This document shows, in pieces, positions 1 through 13,402 of a DNA stretch of 64,000 bases (position 1 is its first letter; every line of letters starts with the position of its first letter). Made by a program: the position numbers and the translations under genes. The stretch covers positions 1,862,501 to 1,926,500 of the forward strand of contig NC_091975.1 of NCBI RefSeq assembly GCF_036711975.1, in the 5' to 3' direction. The DNA comes from Onthophagus taurus. Lineage: Eukaryota; Arthropoda; Insecta; Coleoptera; Scarabaeidae. The notes under the pieces are model-generated. The model had not been told where the DNA came from. It saw only the letters and a program-made list of their open reading frames with translations, and did not search any database.

Positions 1-2571
1 ATAAACTCTAAGATTTTTTTTGGGGGAACCCAAACAGATATTTAAATTGCGAAGGACCATTTATTATGCTTACGAACCTCTCTCGTCCTCGTTTACAGAT
101 AAAGGATAGAGAGTTTATCTTTGTGACATATCTCAAAAAAACGTCCCAAAAAAATGTTAAAGAACACAAATAAATAAAACTCGACGAAGGAAGAGATACA
201 AGATATATGCCATGTTTAGTATGTGACGTTTTAAGGTTGTATTTATTTCTTTTTCGTTACAGGTAAATACCCTTTATCCAATTCAACTTTCAGTGTAAGT
301 AACATTTAATTTAAGATTTAAGCAAAATAATTTATCTCATATATACGTCAATGTTTAAGCTATTCATTCATAGATGGTGCCACAAACAAATATGCCTTGT
401 TATTGGTAGCATAATTTCAAAATCTTTATTTTTGGAATTCTGTTGTTGATTAAATAATTGGAGCAGATTAATTCTTCATTTTGTACACGGCTAGCTCTAA
501 ATAGCATCATTTTCTCTAGATTTCATTCAAAAAGCTGGGTTGTGTTAGGCTGCTACAATCTTTTAGAAGAGAAGTTGTAACAAATTTTATTCTTAACAAT
601 ATTCCTAATAGTATAATAATAATAAGATAATAGTTGTTGTAATTTTTATATTAAGACATAGCAATAACAGTAATGGTAATACAATATATCAGGATAAGTA
701 AAAAGGGTTGGGTCTATATGTGGTTGTATGTTGATATATTTTAAATTTTATCTATCGGGTGGGTAAATGTCGTGTGTGAAATTTACGTATATCGCCCAGT
801 AAGACGAACGAATAAACTCGATTACAATGCGAGGAAACTAGACGCGGGCTATCTAACACGCCCCACATCTTTGCGTTCCCGGCGCTTGTAACTTGTTCGT
901 GGTACAAGACAAGCCCCGGTGTGTCCACGCCTTGGTCGTGTAGATAGGAGGTGGCGAGTGGGCGCAAACTGCGACAAATTCGGAGACTAGTAGAGAAATT
1001 CAATTGTGCGACTCGTCGTAGTCGGATCTAATCCGCGTAATTGCACCGCATATAAACGCCTATAAATTTTCGTTGTAGTACCGGTATGGAGCGATATAGG
1101 AGGCGCGATATGTAAACACGAACGAAACGTACAAATTGCCATCTTGATGGATTACGTTGTTTTACCATCGTCCCGTGAAACGTGTCAGTGATGGATGAGG
1201 CCTTTGATAAAAATGTGCCGACCTCCTAGATAGTCCCATCTTTCCAAGGGAGGGAGATGATGGCGACCGGAAACAGAACCGTCTCGTACCGGTTCATCGA
1301 AGCCATTGTGTCGCCACGGAGTGCTTTAATAAATCATCTTCATTCTAACCTATTTCTTTCAATATAATTCCAAGCACTTTTTAAAAACTTAAATTTGTTA
1401 TTTTATTAAATTTTATTCGTTATCTGAATCCGGTTCGAAATTCGCGTAGTTTTGTATTAACGATCAAAGTTTTGGACTCAATTAAAAGTTCCTCGCGCGT
1501 ATTTCCAAGTTTTGGTGGACGGAGGAAAGGAAGCTCTTGCCGGGTTGGGAAATCGCGAGGATATGTGTACAGAAGGTCACTGGAAGTCGTAAATTGGGCT
1601 CTTTCTATTCGGTATCTTATCTCGTTTTGCATTGAGCCAGGATCGATGACGAACAAAAACACTTTCGAATTGTATTCAACAGTTAATACTCTTAAATTTA
1701 AAATGAACCCGACCGCCTTATAGTTCAACACAACTGGGACTCACTCTCCTCTCGGGAGGCTTCAGGCGATTTAGGTCCAAAGTTAGCTAATTCCGGGCGT
1801 TTCGTTGACATAACACCGCGAGGGATTAAACTCTCTAAAACCGCAGCTGTGAGAGCTCGCTGGATTACGCGATTACGTCATAGACCCAGATTATTGTCAC
1901 AGATACTCAATTTGAGGTAATTGCTGCAGCAATAATCTATATCATACGATCTCTACCGCAGCGTTCGATACTGGTTAAGAGGACCGCGGCAAAGAGACGC
2001 CGCACCTTCGATCAAACGGTGAAAAGTGAAAGGAAAGGAGCACGTTTATAATCTGGGTCAACGATTATGCACTTGCGGTAATACCACTTTAAGGCGATAA
2101 CCGTATAACCCAAGTGCTGCTTCTCTATTAAATTTATCTCCGGGTATTGTTCGATTTTATATAAGATATTATCAAAAACATTTTCTTTAACAAATATATA
2201 TTGTGGTAATTAAATACTTACTTGTGATGATAAAACTTACTTTGGCCCACACAAAATGCAATATGTCTAAATATTTCAAGTTGTAGGTTTAATGTTAGTT
2301 CTAGTGACAGTAGTTAGTGGCGCTAGTTAATAACTTTCTAGTTCTAGGTCTAGTGTTAGTTCTAGTTTTACACTAGCACTATCACTGGAACTAACACAAG
2401 TCCTATAACTAGAATCATTCGGGTTTATCCGTTTTCAAAGACGTGCTGCATATCTCATGTCTTTTGCATCCAGTCCTAGATCTCTAAGGTGGTAATTTTG
2501 CACCAGTGTCTGAAGATAAACAAGTTTCTCGGGTTCCAAATCCGCTTTTAAAGATAATATTAAACTCATAT
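1..2571. other. non-coding region, no supportable gene
   Basis: I see no exon with convincing coding character. Open frames here are short and lack recognisable motifs. Roughly 760-1320 and 1440-2090 are clearly richer in G+C and CpG than the flanks, which may mark promoter or untranslated-exon sequence. A copy of the dispersed hairpin repeat lies at about 2335-2460. This stretch could be intergenic or the long first intron of the SEA-domain gene that starts downstream. Confidence 0.5.
2335..2460. repeat. dispersed hairpin repeat, copy 1
   Basis: An imperfect palindrome is built from the words TCTAGTTCTAGGTCTAGTG and its complement, separated by a short spacer. It is followed by a partly decayed second hairpin block containing CGGGTTTA-CCG. 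The same two-part structure recurs at 18640-18809 and 51055-51318, with fragments near 27181-27215 and 41728-41765. Both arms are visible directly. The element class is unknown (MITE-like or Helitron-like). Confidence 0.6.
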
Positions 2572-4073
2572 TATAATAATTACCTTGTATGTATGTAGGA
2601 AAGCGGAGGGTATGCTACGCACACAGCACCTAGGCCCCAACGGGCCCCTTGTACATCCTCCTACACTGTCTCCGGCTACATCAACCAGCCTAAGGAATTT
2701 CCGAAGGCTAGGATACAGCTCAGAGGTGTGTTCCTGATGCCATCTGTGGTCGGCCATTCCTCTCCGAAGTCTCTCATTCTGAGGTCTTGCAGAGTAGGGC
2801 ATTCACACAAGATGTGTCGGACCGTCTCCTCGCTCTCTTTACAGAGGCGACAGAGAGGACTAATAGCAACCTTAAGGTTATAAAGATGCTTGTTTACCTT
2901 ACAGTGACCCGTGACGAGTCCCGTTACAGTTCGTAGAGCGTTTCTACCAAGTCTTACGAAAGACAAGGCTGCCTCTGCTGAAGGATAATGTAATACTTCC
3001 TTAGACAGATGGCAACCCTTAACCCTATCCCACCAGTTCATGAACTTTTTGTGGGTAAAACCTTTAATTATCTCAATCTGAGTTGATAAGGACGGAGCGA
3101 TTATCGGTTCAGGCGAACATGGCGCTCGCTTGGCAGCCCTTTTAGCAAGCCTATCAGCGTGCTTGTTACCTGAACAAGTCGAGTGTCCTTTTATCCATTG
3201 AAGGATGACACAGTTATGCACTGCGGCCTTCTCCAATGTCAGATGACAACCCATAACAAGTCCTGAGGTAATTGTTATTCTACTCAGGGCTAAAATAGCT
3301 TGTCTACTGTCAGTATAAATTGTAAAAGTCTTACCTACCAAGTTGGATCTGACAATAACGTCAGCGGCAAGTTGTATGGCGATTAACTCCGCCTGTATGA
3401 CGGTGGTACTTATACCTAAAGGTTCAAATACGTGGAGTCGGAGATCGTACGAGAAGACTCCGGCTCCAGCTCCTTCCCGTCTCTTTGAACCATCAGTGTA
3501 GATTTTAAGGCTGTTTTTTACCTCTACTTCTGTGGAGCTTGGGTGGGTGAGATATTTCTTCGTAAAAATGTGTTGTAGGGGTGTAAAGTCCGTTACACAC
3601 TCCAGAATTGGTGAGTAATCCACCATTTCATTCCAGAGATTGGCATTTTTACTATTTCTCTCACCCATTAGAATTCCTGCTGCTCGCAGTCGAGTCATGG
3701 TCACCAATGCCACCTCTTGGATGAACAAATGAAGTGGCGTTAGGTTTAACATGTTTTCCATGGCTGCAGTGGGGGTAGTCCGCAGCGCACCTGTAACATA
3801 CAAACACGCAAGTCTCTGTACTTTATTAAGTGCAGTAGTGGATGTAGACTGAAGGGTCTTTGACCACCATACTACTGCACCATAAGTAAGCATAGGTCGG
3901 ATTACAGCCGTGTAAATCCAGAGGGCATTTCTGGGTGACAAACCCCATGTCTTACCTATAGCCCTCCGGCATTGACCGAATGCAACGTACGCTTTTTTTA
4001 CTCTATTATCTAGGTGGGCTCTCCATGTCATTTTATTGTCAAGTGTGATGCCCAGATATATAATAATTACCTT
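2572..4073 (-). mobile_element. 5'-truncated LINE insertion with 15-bp target-site duplication
   Basis: The 15-bp sequence TATAATAATTACCTT occurs exactly at 2572-2586 and again at 4059-4073. It flanks about 1.47 kb of retrotransposon read on the minus strand. The 5' break falls in the YLGITLDNKMTW block of the reverse transcriptase, so the catalytic RT core is missing. The 3' end at about 2587 runs into a short ACATACATAC tail rather than poly(A). This is the usual outcome of incomplete target-primed reverse transcription. An intact open frame and an exact duplication suggest a fairly recent insertion. Confidence 0.88.
2676..4058 (-). CDS. LINE ORF2 C-terminal fragment: RT thumb, RNase H, CCHC-like tail
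   Basis: This is the C-terminal part of a non-LTR retrotransposon polyprotein, about 460 codons without a stop. It begins in the YLGITLDNKMTW block at the 5' truncation, so it has no genuine start codon; the first ATG (4031) is internal. The thumb region contains an AVIRPMLTYGAVVWW stretch. An RNase H domain follows with all four catalytic acids visible: YTDGSK, QAELIAI, YTDSRQA and HADRLAK. Near the C-terminus is a CX2C-X8-HX3C motif (CRLCKESEETVRHILCEC) typical of insect LINEs. RNase H placed after RT points to the I-like group of LINEs, but the clade is an inference. It cannot move by itself because the endonuclease and most of the RT are absent. Confidence 0.9.
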   Translation of the reverse strand, partial: YLGITLDNKMTWRAHLDNRVKKAYVAFGQCRRAIGKTWGLSPRNALWIYTAVIRPMLTYGAVVWWSKTLQSTSTTALNKVQRLACLYVTGALRTTPTAAMENMLNLTPLHLFIQEVALVTMTRLRAAGILMGERNSKNANLWNEMVDYSPILECVTDFTPLQHIFTKKYLTHPSSTEVEVKNSLKIYTDGSKRREGAGAGVFSYDLRLHVFEPLGISTTVIQAELIAIQLAADVIVRSNLVGKTFTIYTDSRQAILALSRITITSGLVMGCHLTLEKAAVHNCVILQWIKGHSTCSGNKHADRLAKRAAKRAPCSPEPIIAPSLSTQIEIIKGFTHKKFMNWWDRVKGCHLSKEVLHYPSAEAALSFVRLGRNALRTVTGLVTGHCKVNKHLYNLKVAISPLCRLCKESEETVRHILCECPTLQDLRMRDFGEEWPTTDGIRNTPLSCILAFGNSLGWLM

Positions 4074-5884
4074 ACAATGTTATTAAAATGATTCCCTTAT
4101 CGGATACATGAAGCTGGTTTGAGTTGGCCCAATTAGGCAAGATCGTGTTGGTTTTGCGTCGTGACGCCCTGGGTGCGAAGGTGTTGGCGGACAATGTCTA
4201 ATCGGGAACGAAACATCGCGCGGCTTACGACTAACGAGAACGATCGCAACCGTTTCAACCACCTTCTTTCTTTTTCAAACCGTTTGCCTCTCGTTTAACC
4301 GTTTGTTTGTTTTTACTTGTTCGCCTCGTAAATTCGGTGATGCTCATCGCGTTAAGTTCTCTCTAAGGAGGTGGTTAAAATATTTCTTTCTTTCTTTTTA
4401 TCGATTTACCACCCTCCCCTGACAGATTAAATTCCATTTATTTCCACAAGAAGTAAAAAAGCAAACTAATTAATTTGGTTTTGTGTATATGAAGTAAATG
4501 AAAATGTAGAAGAAATGGGCATCACGCGGTAAACAAACACGATCGATTGCATCTTTCGAATGATCGTGATAGAGCACGTAGAGCGGCTAATTGCGAATAT
4601 TCAACGTTTTCTAGCCTTCACCTATTGATAGAGGGAGTGCTGAGTTTCGAATTCCATAAATAATTTTAGAATTGAATACATGATGAACAATGAGTGGTGA
4701 ATCCGGAAGCTGTCTCTTTAGTTTCCCCGCTAAACAAGCAAAGTCGTTCTAAATCAAGTTGTAAATAGCATCGAATTCTATTGGTACAAAGTTGTATCGA
4801 TTGGCTCGGACATACAATAAACAGACATGAATATGCAATAGGGAACGTCAGAAACCTAGTAATCGACAAAGGCACGCCGCTTTAGCACAATTCGAGGCGG
4901 TATTATTATTAATGATTAATCGTAGCACAGACACACCGTTTGCTACGTCCGGAAATTAGAAGTACCCAACCACAAAGGATAATTACGCAATATGCCCGGC
5001 TATAAATGGCAAGTTTCGTATAGAATCCCGTTCAAACGTTATACGGTTAGCAAGGCGACGGTAATCGTTGCACAGTATTGCGAGGAAATTTGCAACACTT
5101 GCGACCTTGTCACTATTTCTCCTTTATTTTTCTCAAGCTCGAAACTCGCAACACACCAATTCTTTGGTAACGTATAGTGACAAATAAGTCTGGGAAGTGC
5201 TTCGAGAATGGGGTTTTCCGAAAACGAACGGTTTTGTAATTGAACACACCCAGGCGATCCATTTTCACCGTGTTGCACCGAATTTATTGTGATTAAACTT
5301 TAATGTACCTCCAGTATCTATTCTCTACACTTCATGCATTTTACAGGTCTTACACTTACACTATGTCACTCTATGTATTATAATTCAGTGGGTAACTTCG
5401 TCGGCCTAAAGTTCAACTTTACCAAAGCTCCCTTATCTTTATTTAACTTGTACAGACTACCAAGGTACTACAAGTACTACTTTATACGTTCTTGACGATT
5501 ACGTTCGAAATACCCCTCGTCTCTTCCCCTTTATATTATTTCGGCGGTTTTCATCTAGTTTGAAATACATGTGTCACTGCGGCTTTAGATACGTCTGTAA
5601 CATACCATTGGAAATTGCATTGCACGGCTTTCTGATCTCTCCCCGTCGACGAGAAACTAGTTGAAACTATCGTAAACACAAAGTGTATACCACAAAACCT
5701 GCTGATGATAGTTGCTGCGCACGTTTCACTTGAGAGAAATCTAAACCACAAAATGAAATATATTTTACTAAACTTTTTTATTTGATTTACACTGTTTTTA
5801 AATACATTATCTATAATTTCATTTAAATGGCCTTAACCTAGAGAAACCTACAACTTGACCCAGAAGATTTTAAATGCACATTTA

Positions 5885-6200
5885 TACTAAAGTCGAGATC
5901 GCTCACGGGTGAGACTTTTAATTGATACTATTTTGATGTAATATAGCACAACATACATTGTAGTGCTTTGAATAAAATGGAGCTTGGGTTAATCCACAAT
6001 TGAAAATGTATGGTTACACTTAAGCCGAGGTCGCTTGCGGGCGAGGCTTTAGAACTGATACCATTTTGATGCAATATATTGCAATGATGTGAATACAATG
6101 GCCCTTCGATTAACCCACAATTCAAAATGTATGGTTATACAAAAGCCGAGGTTACTTGGGACCGAGGCGCTACAATTGAAACCACAACGTTGCTATATTC
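5885..6200. repeat. degenerate tandem repeat, about 120-130 bp unit, ~2.5 copies
   Basis: Three successive blocks begin with AAGTCGAG or AAGCCGAG at about 5890, 6022 and 6143. Each continues with a GCGGGYGAG-type segment, a TACYATTTTGATG segment and an AAAATGTATGGTTA segment. Spacing is about 132 and then 121 bp. The third copy is partial. Copies are visibly diverged, so this is an old local duplication. Confidence 0.7.
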
Positions 6201-8214
6201 AATGACATATATTGTTGAAAATAACCTCTTACATTTTTATAATTCAAGATATAAATAAATTTAGGTTTATAAGTTAATAATAAAATAAAATGTTAAAAGT
6301 TAAGTTAATTTATTGTTGTTTAGCATATTGAATAGACCTGCATATAGTGGAAAACCCACGCGATTTTCACGCCAAAGTCTTCGTCCACTTGGTCGTTGTT
6401 GTATGGCGGGTTTTATAGACACATCAAGACGAACGACCTAATAACGTGAACGGGCTACCGTCGAGGCGTTAAAATTACGGTGGTAACGGTTGCTGTGACG
6501 CAAGTGATGCGCGCTCACTTTCACTGTTCACAGCCCCGCGGGCACTCAGAAAACGAGTCTTTAGACGGCGAAGATCTTGACACACATCTACTCGATGTAA
6601 TGCGAAGATGGGACTTTTCTCTTTGGCTTCTTTCGCAAACGGTCACGATATACGGCACGCGTCGCGACCACAATATCAATTGATTTGTAATTTCCTAATT
6701 TGTTAAAGAGGTTACAAGAGGTAATTAATAATTAATGAAATGACTTTTTATATTTGTCAATTATTTATTTAAGTTTATTTGTGATAAGTTTCTTAGAAGT
6801 GGAATCTTAACGAACTGGGGGATTCGTCCCTCGAGGGTTATTCAAGATGCCACGTTCGCTTTTATTAGTGCTACTTGGCCTATTTCGAACTTTAACCACT
6901 TTACAAAATCGTATTTTCGTTTGATGAGTTAATTTAAATAACCTAACTTAATTTGACTTGAATAAACTTTAACTTATATCTTCAGCGTTTCTGTCCATCA
7001 CATTGTTAATTTATAACTCGTTTTGTCCATTATTCAAACCGACAAATTTGATTTATCTGTCCATCAATTATCCGTTACATTAGTTCAAAGTTGAATTGGG
7101 TTAAATTGTAGGTATTTTTGTGAGCGAATTGAACTTGTTTAGATACATTTGGACTCTTTCCAACTTTTGCAAGTAGTAATCGTTATTATTACGGTTCATT
7201 TAAAATTATTTATGTTACGTTTCTAAAATATATTAATTAGACGATAAACCTTTCGGTAAACCCAATCCACCCTCCCTCGGCTGGGTAACCAGATAACACC
7301 GTCCCAATTACCCTTAACTTCGTTATCTATGGGTTACACGACGAGCCCGTAGAGAGAAAGTCCTATCTGGTAGGGCAACCATCAATCTGCGGTCTATGGG
7401 CTTGCAACCTACCCACTTCAATTCGGCCCACACGTGCCTAACAAAACCTATCGATGGTGTAATACATTCCGTTAAAGCTCTGACAGTGACCAACCATGCA
7501 GGCGTCGTGACTGGATTGTCGTGCCTGTATTTGGATGTGAAAAAAAGCTCACCACTGAGCCATTAAGATATCAAAGGATTTAGTATCATCACACCGTTTG
7601 ACGACTTGTCGTTTTAAATTTTTTTCGACGCCACTTAACTTGTTTGTAAACAAACTCAACTTTATTCGCTGTCAATAAGAATTTTTTTATTAATTATTAT
7701 TAATGATATTTAATCGTTGTTAAAGTGTAATTAGATGTGAAGCAAAAATAAAAATATTTTCGAGGTTATTAATTAATTCGAGTTAACATTTTACCGTCGC
7801 GTCGCGTTAATTAAATTTTAAATGGCGTTTTAATCCCCTCCTCCCTTTGCTGTTCTTGACGTCGTTGGGGCCTTCGTAAAATATTGCCACGTTTTCGTCT
7901 TTGGCGCCGGAAGTTTGCGGTTAAACGTCGGACAAAAAGCGCGCCCGTGAAAAGGAAAAAGGCGGTGTGCCGTCGCGAAAAGGTTTAATAAGGAGCGAAG
8001 GCAATCTCCCTTGGGCCTCCTGGAAAATTGCTCGGCGATTAATTTTCATTCCTGCAAAGTTACGCCCAAATAGTTTAGGTCGACCTTTAGGGATATTTCA
8101 AAGCCATATTACACGAAAGAATGCTATTAAAGAAGACTGTAATCACCATTAAATTTTTTTAAACTTTAATGAACGTAAAATATAGATACTTATAATTATA
8201 TTGAGAATTTGTTG

Positions 8215-8400
8215 GTAAAACTTAGCATGTACCAAACTCTATTGGTAAAATCCAGAAAAATGACCTCTTGTTTAAAAAATCCTCACATTTACCAACTCAT
8301 GTTGGTAAATCTTAAGATTTACTAGTTAAACCTAAAATATCACTATAATCTGTGATGATTGTTATAGAAGATTACTATATGTTTAGATAAAATTTATATT
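8215..8400. repeat. putative dispersed AT-rich repeat, copy a
   Basis: The segment contains recurring ACCAACTC / TTGGTAAA words followed by a CTATAATCTGYGAT block. A similar arrangement occurs at 21110-21215, with ACCAACTCTAATTTAACC and TATAATCTGCGATTATAG. Two diverged copies suggest a dispersed element. The boundaries are uncertain. Confidence 0.35.
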
Positions 8401-11400
8401 GTTAATTGCTATTGCGGTTGGTATTGTTAATTCGATCGATTGTATAATGAGCGAAACAGTTAAACGAATTCCTGTGACAAAACAATAATTTAGTCGGTTA
8501 CAAAACGCTGTGGCAAATTGATCGCGGTGCCCCAGGACAACGTAAACACCGGTGAGTTATGGACCATGACCCAACTGGCTGGGACCGGGCGAGGATATTA
8601 TCCAACCTAACGACGTTAGCTTACGGATTGAGATTTAAGAAGCTTTTTCCTTTTATCACTTCGCTACCGCGGAGAAATACCTATTTTTGTTTATTATCCT
8701 ATTAGTTTTTATCCGGTTATGGCAGAAATTGCGTTACAAAATCGATTAGATTCGGTAGATTATAATTTTACCCGGCGCCTCCACCTTTTTTTAAAAATAT
8801 TATTTGTCGCTTAAAATTAGCGTTAAATTGAAATTAAATTTATCCGGTACATTTTTCGAATTAAAACGAGATAAATCGTTATCGACTTTCGATTATCGTT
8901 AATTTTGTTCATCTAAAAACTAGATATTAGCAGGAATCAATTCGTTTTCGGTTGGGCAACAATTCAAAACAACCATTAATAATTTCAAACAGTTATTAAA
9001 CGTTAGTTATCCAAATATAGCCGTTATTGTGTTATTTATAATTTACATATTCGTTGTATTGTTTGGAACAAACACAATTAAAAGCAATCGCGTTAATTTA
9101 GCGGTGAAGTGAAGGTTTCAAAATAAATAGTACGGCTCTGCACATTACCGGGTTGAAACGTGGCAGTTTCGTTTTAATTTCCTATTCCGCCCTCTCCATC
9201 CCCGTGTTTCGTTACGTGTACACCGTTAAATATCCGGTCCACTGCGTCGTCAACTATGCTTCCATGTACTACTCTCTCCCTCTCGAATAGTGTCATAACT
9301 CAACGGATGTATTCTGTGCAGAACCGGCTTCAGCCGACTGTGAAAAATGCCTTATTCGTACGCAGCAAGAAAAAGGCTTTTTATAACAGATTCAAAAATA
9401 AAGGAATTTGTCGACCTTTAAAAGATAGATTGTATTTGAAAGTAAATTAATTAATAAATTGTTTAATAATACACTATATTCACACGGTAGTAAAACTTTA
9501 AAAGCAATTAATTCGAATCCCAACAAAGAAACGCAATATCGAACTTAAATCTTTAATCGCTTTAAAGCAGTGATTCCCAAACTTGAAGTTATAACAAAAC
9601 ATTTTTAATAATTAATATAATTTAATCAATATCATTGTGCTAACAGAGCTGAATCGAAATCTAACTCAAACATAATTACTAAGATTAAACACAAGACAGA
9701 CTTGGAATGGAAATGGTTTTGAAGCGATTGGAATCTCACACACAAGTTAACTCCGTAAAGGGATGGAGAACAATTAGATTTCTGTAATAATAATTAATCG
9801 TTTTATTCGAAGGGAATAATTAATATTATTGTTATTATTCCATCAAGTGTCAAAACAGTGCGGTAGTACACTCGATCATAAGCTCGTTTCGCTTTTGTAC
9901 CATTAATCCCTGAAGGCACAATACCAAAACCGGTCATTCGTTATTTCATAAGCCATTAAGTAGAGATGTTTATGGTAACGTTTCTTCTTCGGCAAAGAAG
10001 AAGAAGTGGTGAAGGAGAGATTTCTTTTGGTTCGTTTTTCCGCCGTCGATCCTCCATCGTGGCGTAGACTACTTACGAGGCGCTATCCACACCTACTTAT
10101 CGTGGTCCATTCTTATAAATTACCACCTGCGATACGCGCTCACCTTGGGAAAGGACCAAAGAAGTCCCGCATTGTGTGTGAGTGTGTTGCCGAAGGAAAT
10201 AAAAAAAATAAATGAAACGTAGTAGAGGCGCTAACTTATAGATCTCGTTACGTTGATTGCACGATTAGACCGTTCTCTCGCGAAAACGCCCTCGCCTTCA
10301 CCAGCTACCGTTCGTCTCTACTTCTCACACCGTTCATTTCGTTTTGTGTACTACTTCGTTCATCTTACTTTTACTTTTCAAGAGAAAATAAAAAGTACAT
10401 CCGCAATAAACTTGGTATTTATACCATTTTAAACCGGAACGATAAATTACAATCTGTGCTATGATTGTTCGCGTATCATTTCTTTGGGGATACAAAATTA
10501 AAAATAGCCAATTTCAATCTTGATGTAATTGTAGCTTGTTTTGTGTTATTGCGTCAATATCGAATTACTAATAGTATTTGGTTTGAACTTGAAACTGAAT
10601 AGATCATGATTTCTAATGTTGGTTTAACTAATAAATATTACGTAATATATTTTCGAGTTGAAAATGTAATTTCCAGTACAGCCGTGAAATTTGTTGATCC
10701 GTTGTTTTCCAGTGTGATAAAGGATTTGAATCCGTGGAAAACTCGTTGGAAGATAAAACAACGCGGAAAATGCGAGAGGCAAGTGCAGATAGATTAATTT
10801 TGGCTCCGCCGACGCCGCGTCGAGATGGTTAAATTTATTTTACGGGGTATTTGCGCCCTTACGGACCTGATAAATTCGCCTCAGCGCCACTTTACAACCT
10901 ATGTAAGACCAAATAAGATTGAATTAGGTCGGGATTTTAATGTTTTATCTTTCTTTTAGATTCAATTTTTTTTTTTTAATTTTTATTATCAAACCTATTT
11001 GTTTTTTATGAAATAAAGTGTTTCAGCTTTAATTTGAGACATAACTTATTTCCTAACTGTCAAAATCTCAACTCCAAAATTAAATTTATTGTTTTATATT
11101 TATCGTTGACATCAAAATTTTATTTTTTTGTAAATAGTTATATTTACCTTGACATTCCGTCTGCTCTCGTTTTCTACTTTTTAGCAGACAGCTGTGTGTA
11201 TTAAAGAGAAAACATGGCGTAACTTTCACTTTCTGCTTCACGTGCCATAACGTAACATTGTGAAACGAACTCATTCCAACCGTAACCGAGTTATTTTTTA
11301 TTTATTTACATCTATATTAATTTAGTAAATTTCGTGTTAATTTACCGCAAGAATTAAATACGATTTAAGGTAGACAATGATAGAATTTTCGTTTTGTTTG

Positions 11401-13402
11401 GTAACTTATAATCTCGTTGCGACCATGAAATTAAATTAGAGTTGGTTGAGTAAAGTATCAAAAAGTTTATGGGATTTCCCGACATTTGGACTTTTTAATT
11501 AAACGACTAAAAAGTGTTATTCATTGGAAAAGTTTGAAAATTTTTACTCTACACTCAATTTCAATTAGTATATACTTTTTTAATAGTTAAAAACGGACGT
11601 TGATAAAGGATCTCAACGTGGAACGTATGCCAAGTATTAATTACCCGATGATGGAAATTGCGAGCTTACGCTTGTCTCTACAATCTTCGTAATATAGAAC
11701 GTTTATGGGTTTATGCAAATTGCTACTGATATGGTACTGACAGGTGTGAATAATTTCGATTAAGTCTTTCGTGAATGATTTCGTGGATTATTGGTGATTG
11801 AATATTTAATAAAAAATGATTGTATTAAAATCATGGTGAATTTAACTAGAAACGCCCACCACCCGAAAACGAGATCATCACAAAGGGTTTCGTTCGATTT
11901 TTTGCGCCCATTTGTATTCACGCTTCGCTTGGCACACTTCTATCTGAATTTTTTTTTTGGAAACCTTTTGCACTCTCATCATCGGGGTAACACAAAAAAA
12001 AATATTAAAGTTGATGAAGTCGATCTATTATTCAACATGTAACTTCAAATTTTGGAAATTAATTATTAACTTTTTTACACAGATAATTTATACAAGTTGT
12101 GAAGTGCATGTTTGTTGGTATTTCAACTCTCATGAATATGCAAATCAATTTGTCCTGTACAACGTGGACTAAAAAGGCAACAAAAAGTGAGCTTTCGAGC
12201 AATTTTGAAGCTTTTTCTGCTAGTTTTCTTTTTAAATTTTCTTTTTTTTACTTTCAACGCCGAGTACATTTTTCGGCTGAGTAAAAAAACAACTTGTTAT
12301 TTTTCGTCGCTATAAACTTATACGGTAGCCACTCTTCGCCGATATTTTTCTACCGAGTTAAGCTTTAATTAAAGTACACGCTATTCGCGACGCGGTAGTA
12401 GTTCGTTCCTAGTCGTAATTAAATTTTCCGGCGCTTTGTTACGTCTAGAGAACTTGCCAGAACCGTATTTCAACTTTACTTTAGCTTATTATTGATTTAG
12501 AGTGGGGCGATTTTAACCATATCGTTTGCTATGACGAAAATAAATATTATTAAACGAGGGAGATTTTGCGTAACATTTAACGTCAATACAGCACGGTATA
12601 AATAACACGCGGTTATCGAATAAAATATTGCCAATGGAACTCTATTAAAATCTGTTGAAATTGCTGATACCTATATTTTACACGATGGAAACACAAAACG
12701 GATGATCGAACGACCAATTTGGATAATAACCAAATTTATATAACCCATTAATAACATATTATTTTATAGTATTAATTATTTTAATACAATCTGATCAAAA
12801 AATAAATTAATCAAGAATTAATACTATAAATTAATAAAAATAAAATAATTATTAAAAACTCCACTTACCATTAATATCTTAAAAATGCAACAAATTCATC
12901 AAAGTTTCATATTTTGGTATTTTTCTTGATATCTATGTATCTGAGAGCAAAAGTGGAAGAGAGCAATACTGTTAAGAACAAAATTAGCTACAACTTTCAT
13001 TCCAAAGCTTTTTTTATAGTATCCTCCAATTCCCGAGTATTACCATTAAAATCTTCTAAACAAGGTGGTCCATTTAAAAACCCAAAGACATTTGGCCGGC
13101 TTAGGTTGGCAACGCTGTATAATTCCTATATCAACATTGAAACACCAATTTCATCTACTTCCACAAATTTTTCTTAGTGGACCTTGGTAAGTTCAGCCTG
13201 TTTTGCTGTGTTCCTCAAGTGTCAAGTATAAAATCGTATCAAATATAGATCAACCACTTTAGTAGGGTACAAAAATGCCTCGTAATGAAGCAGTATACTA
13301 CATTATCAATATTTACTTGAAGAGTCCCAAAGCACACCGCTCTTCTATAACTTGAGCTGAATCCTCTTAACTTAATTGATTAATAAGTATAGATTCGAAC
13401 TT

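Larger units (their letters stand above)
4074..13402. other. long non-coding stretch upstream of the SEA-domain gene
   Basis: No exon can be supported in these 9.3 kb. Short frames occur, for example at 6480-6683 and 10006-10215, but they lack domains and splice context. Mildly GC/CpG-rich blocks lie at about 4130-4330, 6340-6680, 7260-7560 and 7790-8100 within otherwise very AT-rich DNA. The missing first exon(s) of the SEA-domain gene, expected to encode a signal peptide, could sit here or before the window. I could not find a convincing candidate. Confidence 0.45.

Noticed and set aside
6480-6683. A 67-codon frame in a GC-richer block as a gene
   Set aside because: The start is not ATG and nothing in the product is recognisable. 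GC content alone explains the open frame.
7320-7420. A tRNA-like or snRNA-like gene in the GC-rich block
   Set aside because: I could not form a cloverleaf with A and B box motifs, and there is no snRNA signature.
10006-10215. A 69-codon frame (ILLVR-like product) as a gene
   Set aside because: No domain, poor context, ends in poly-Lys from an A-tract, and no splice signals suggest an exon.
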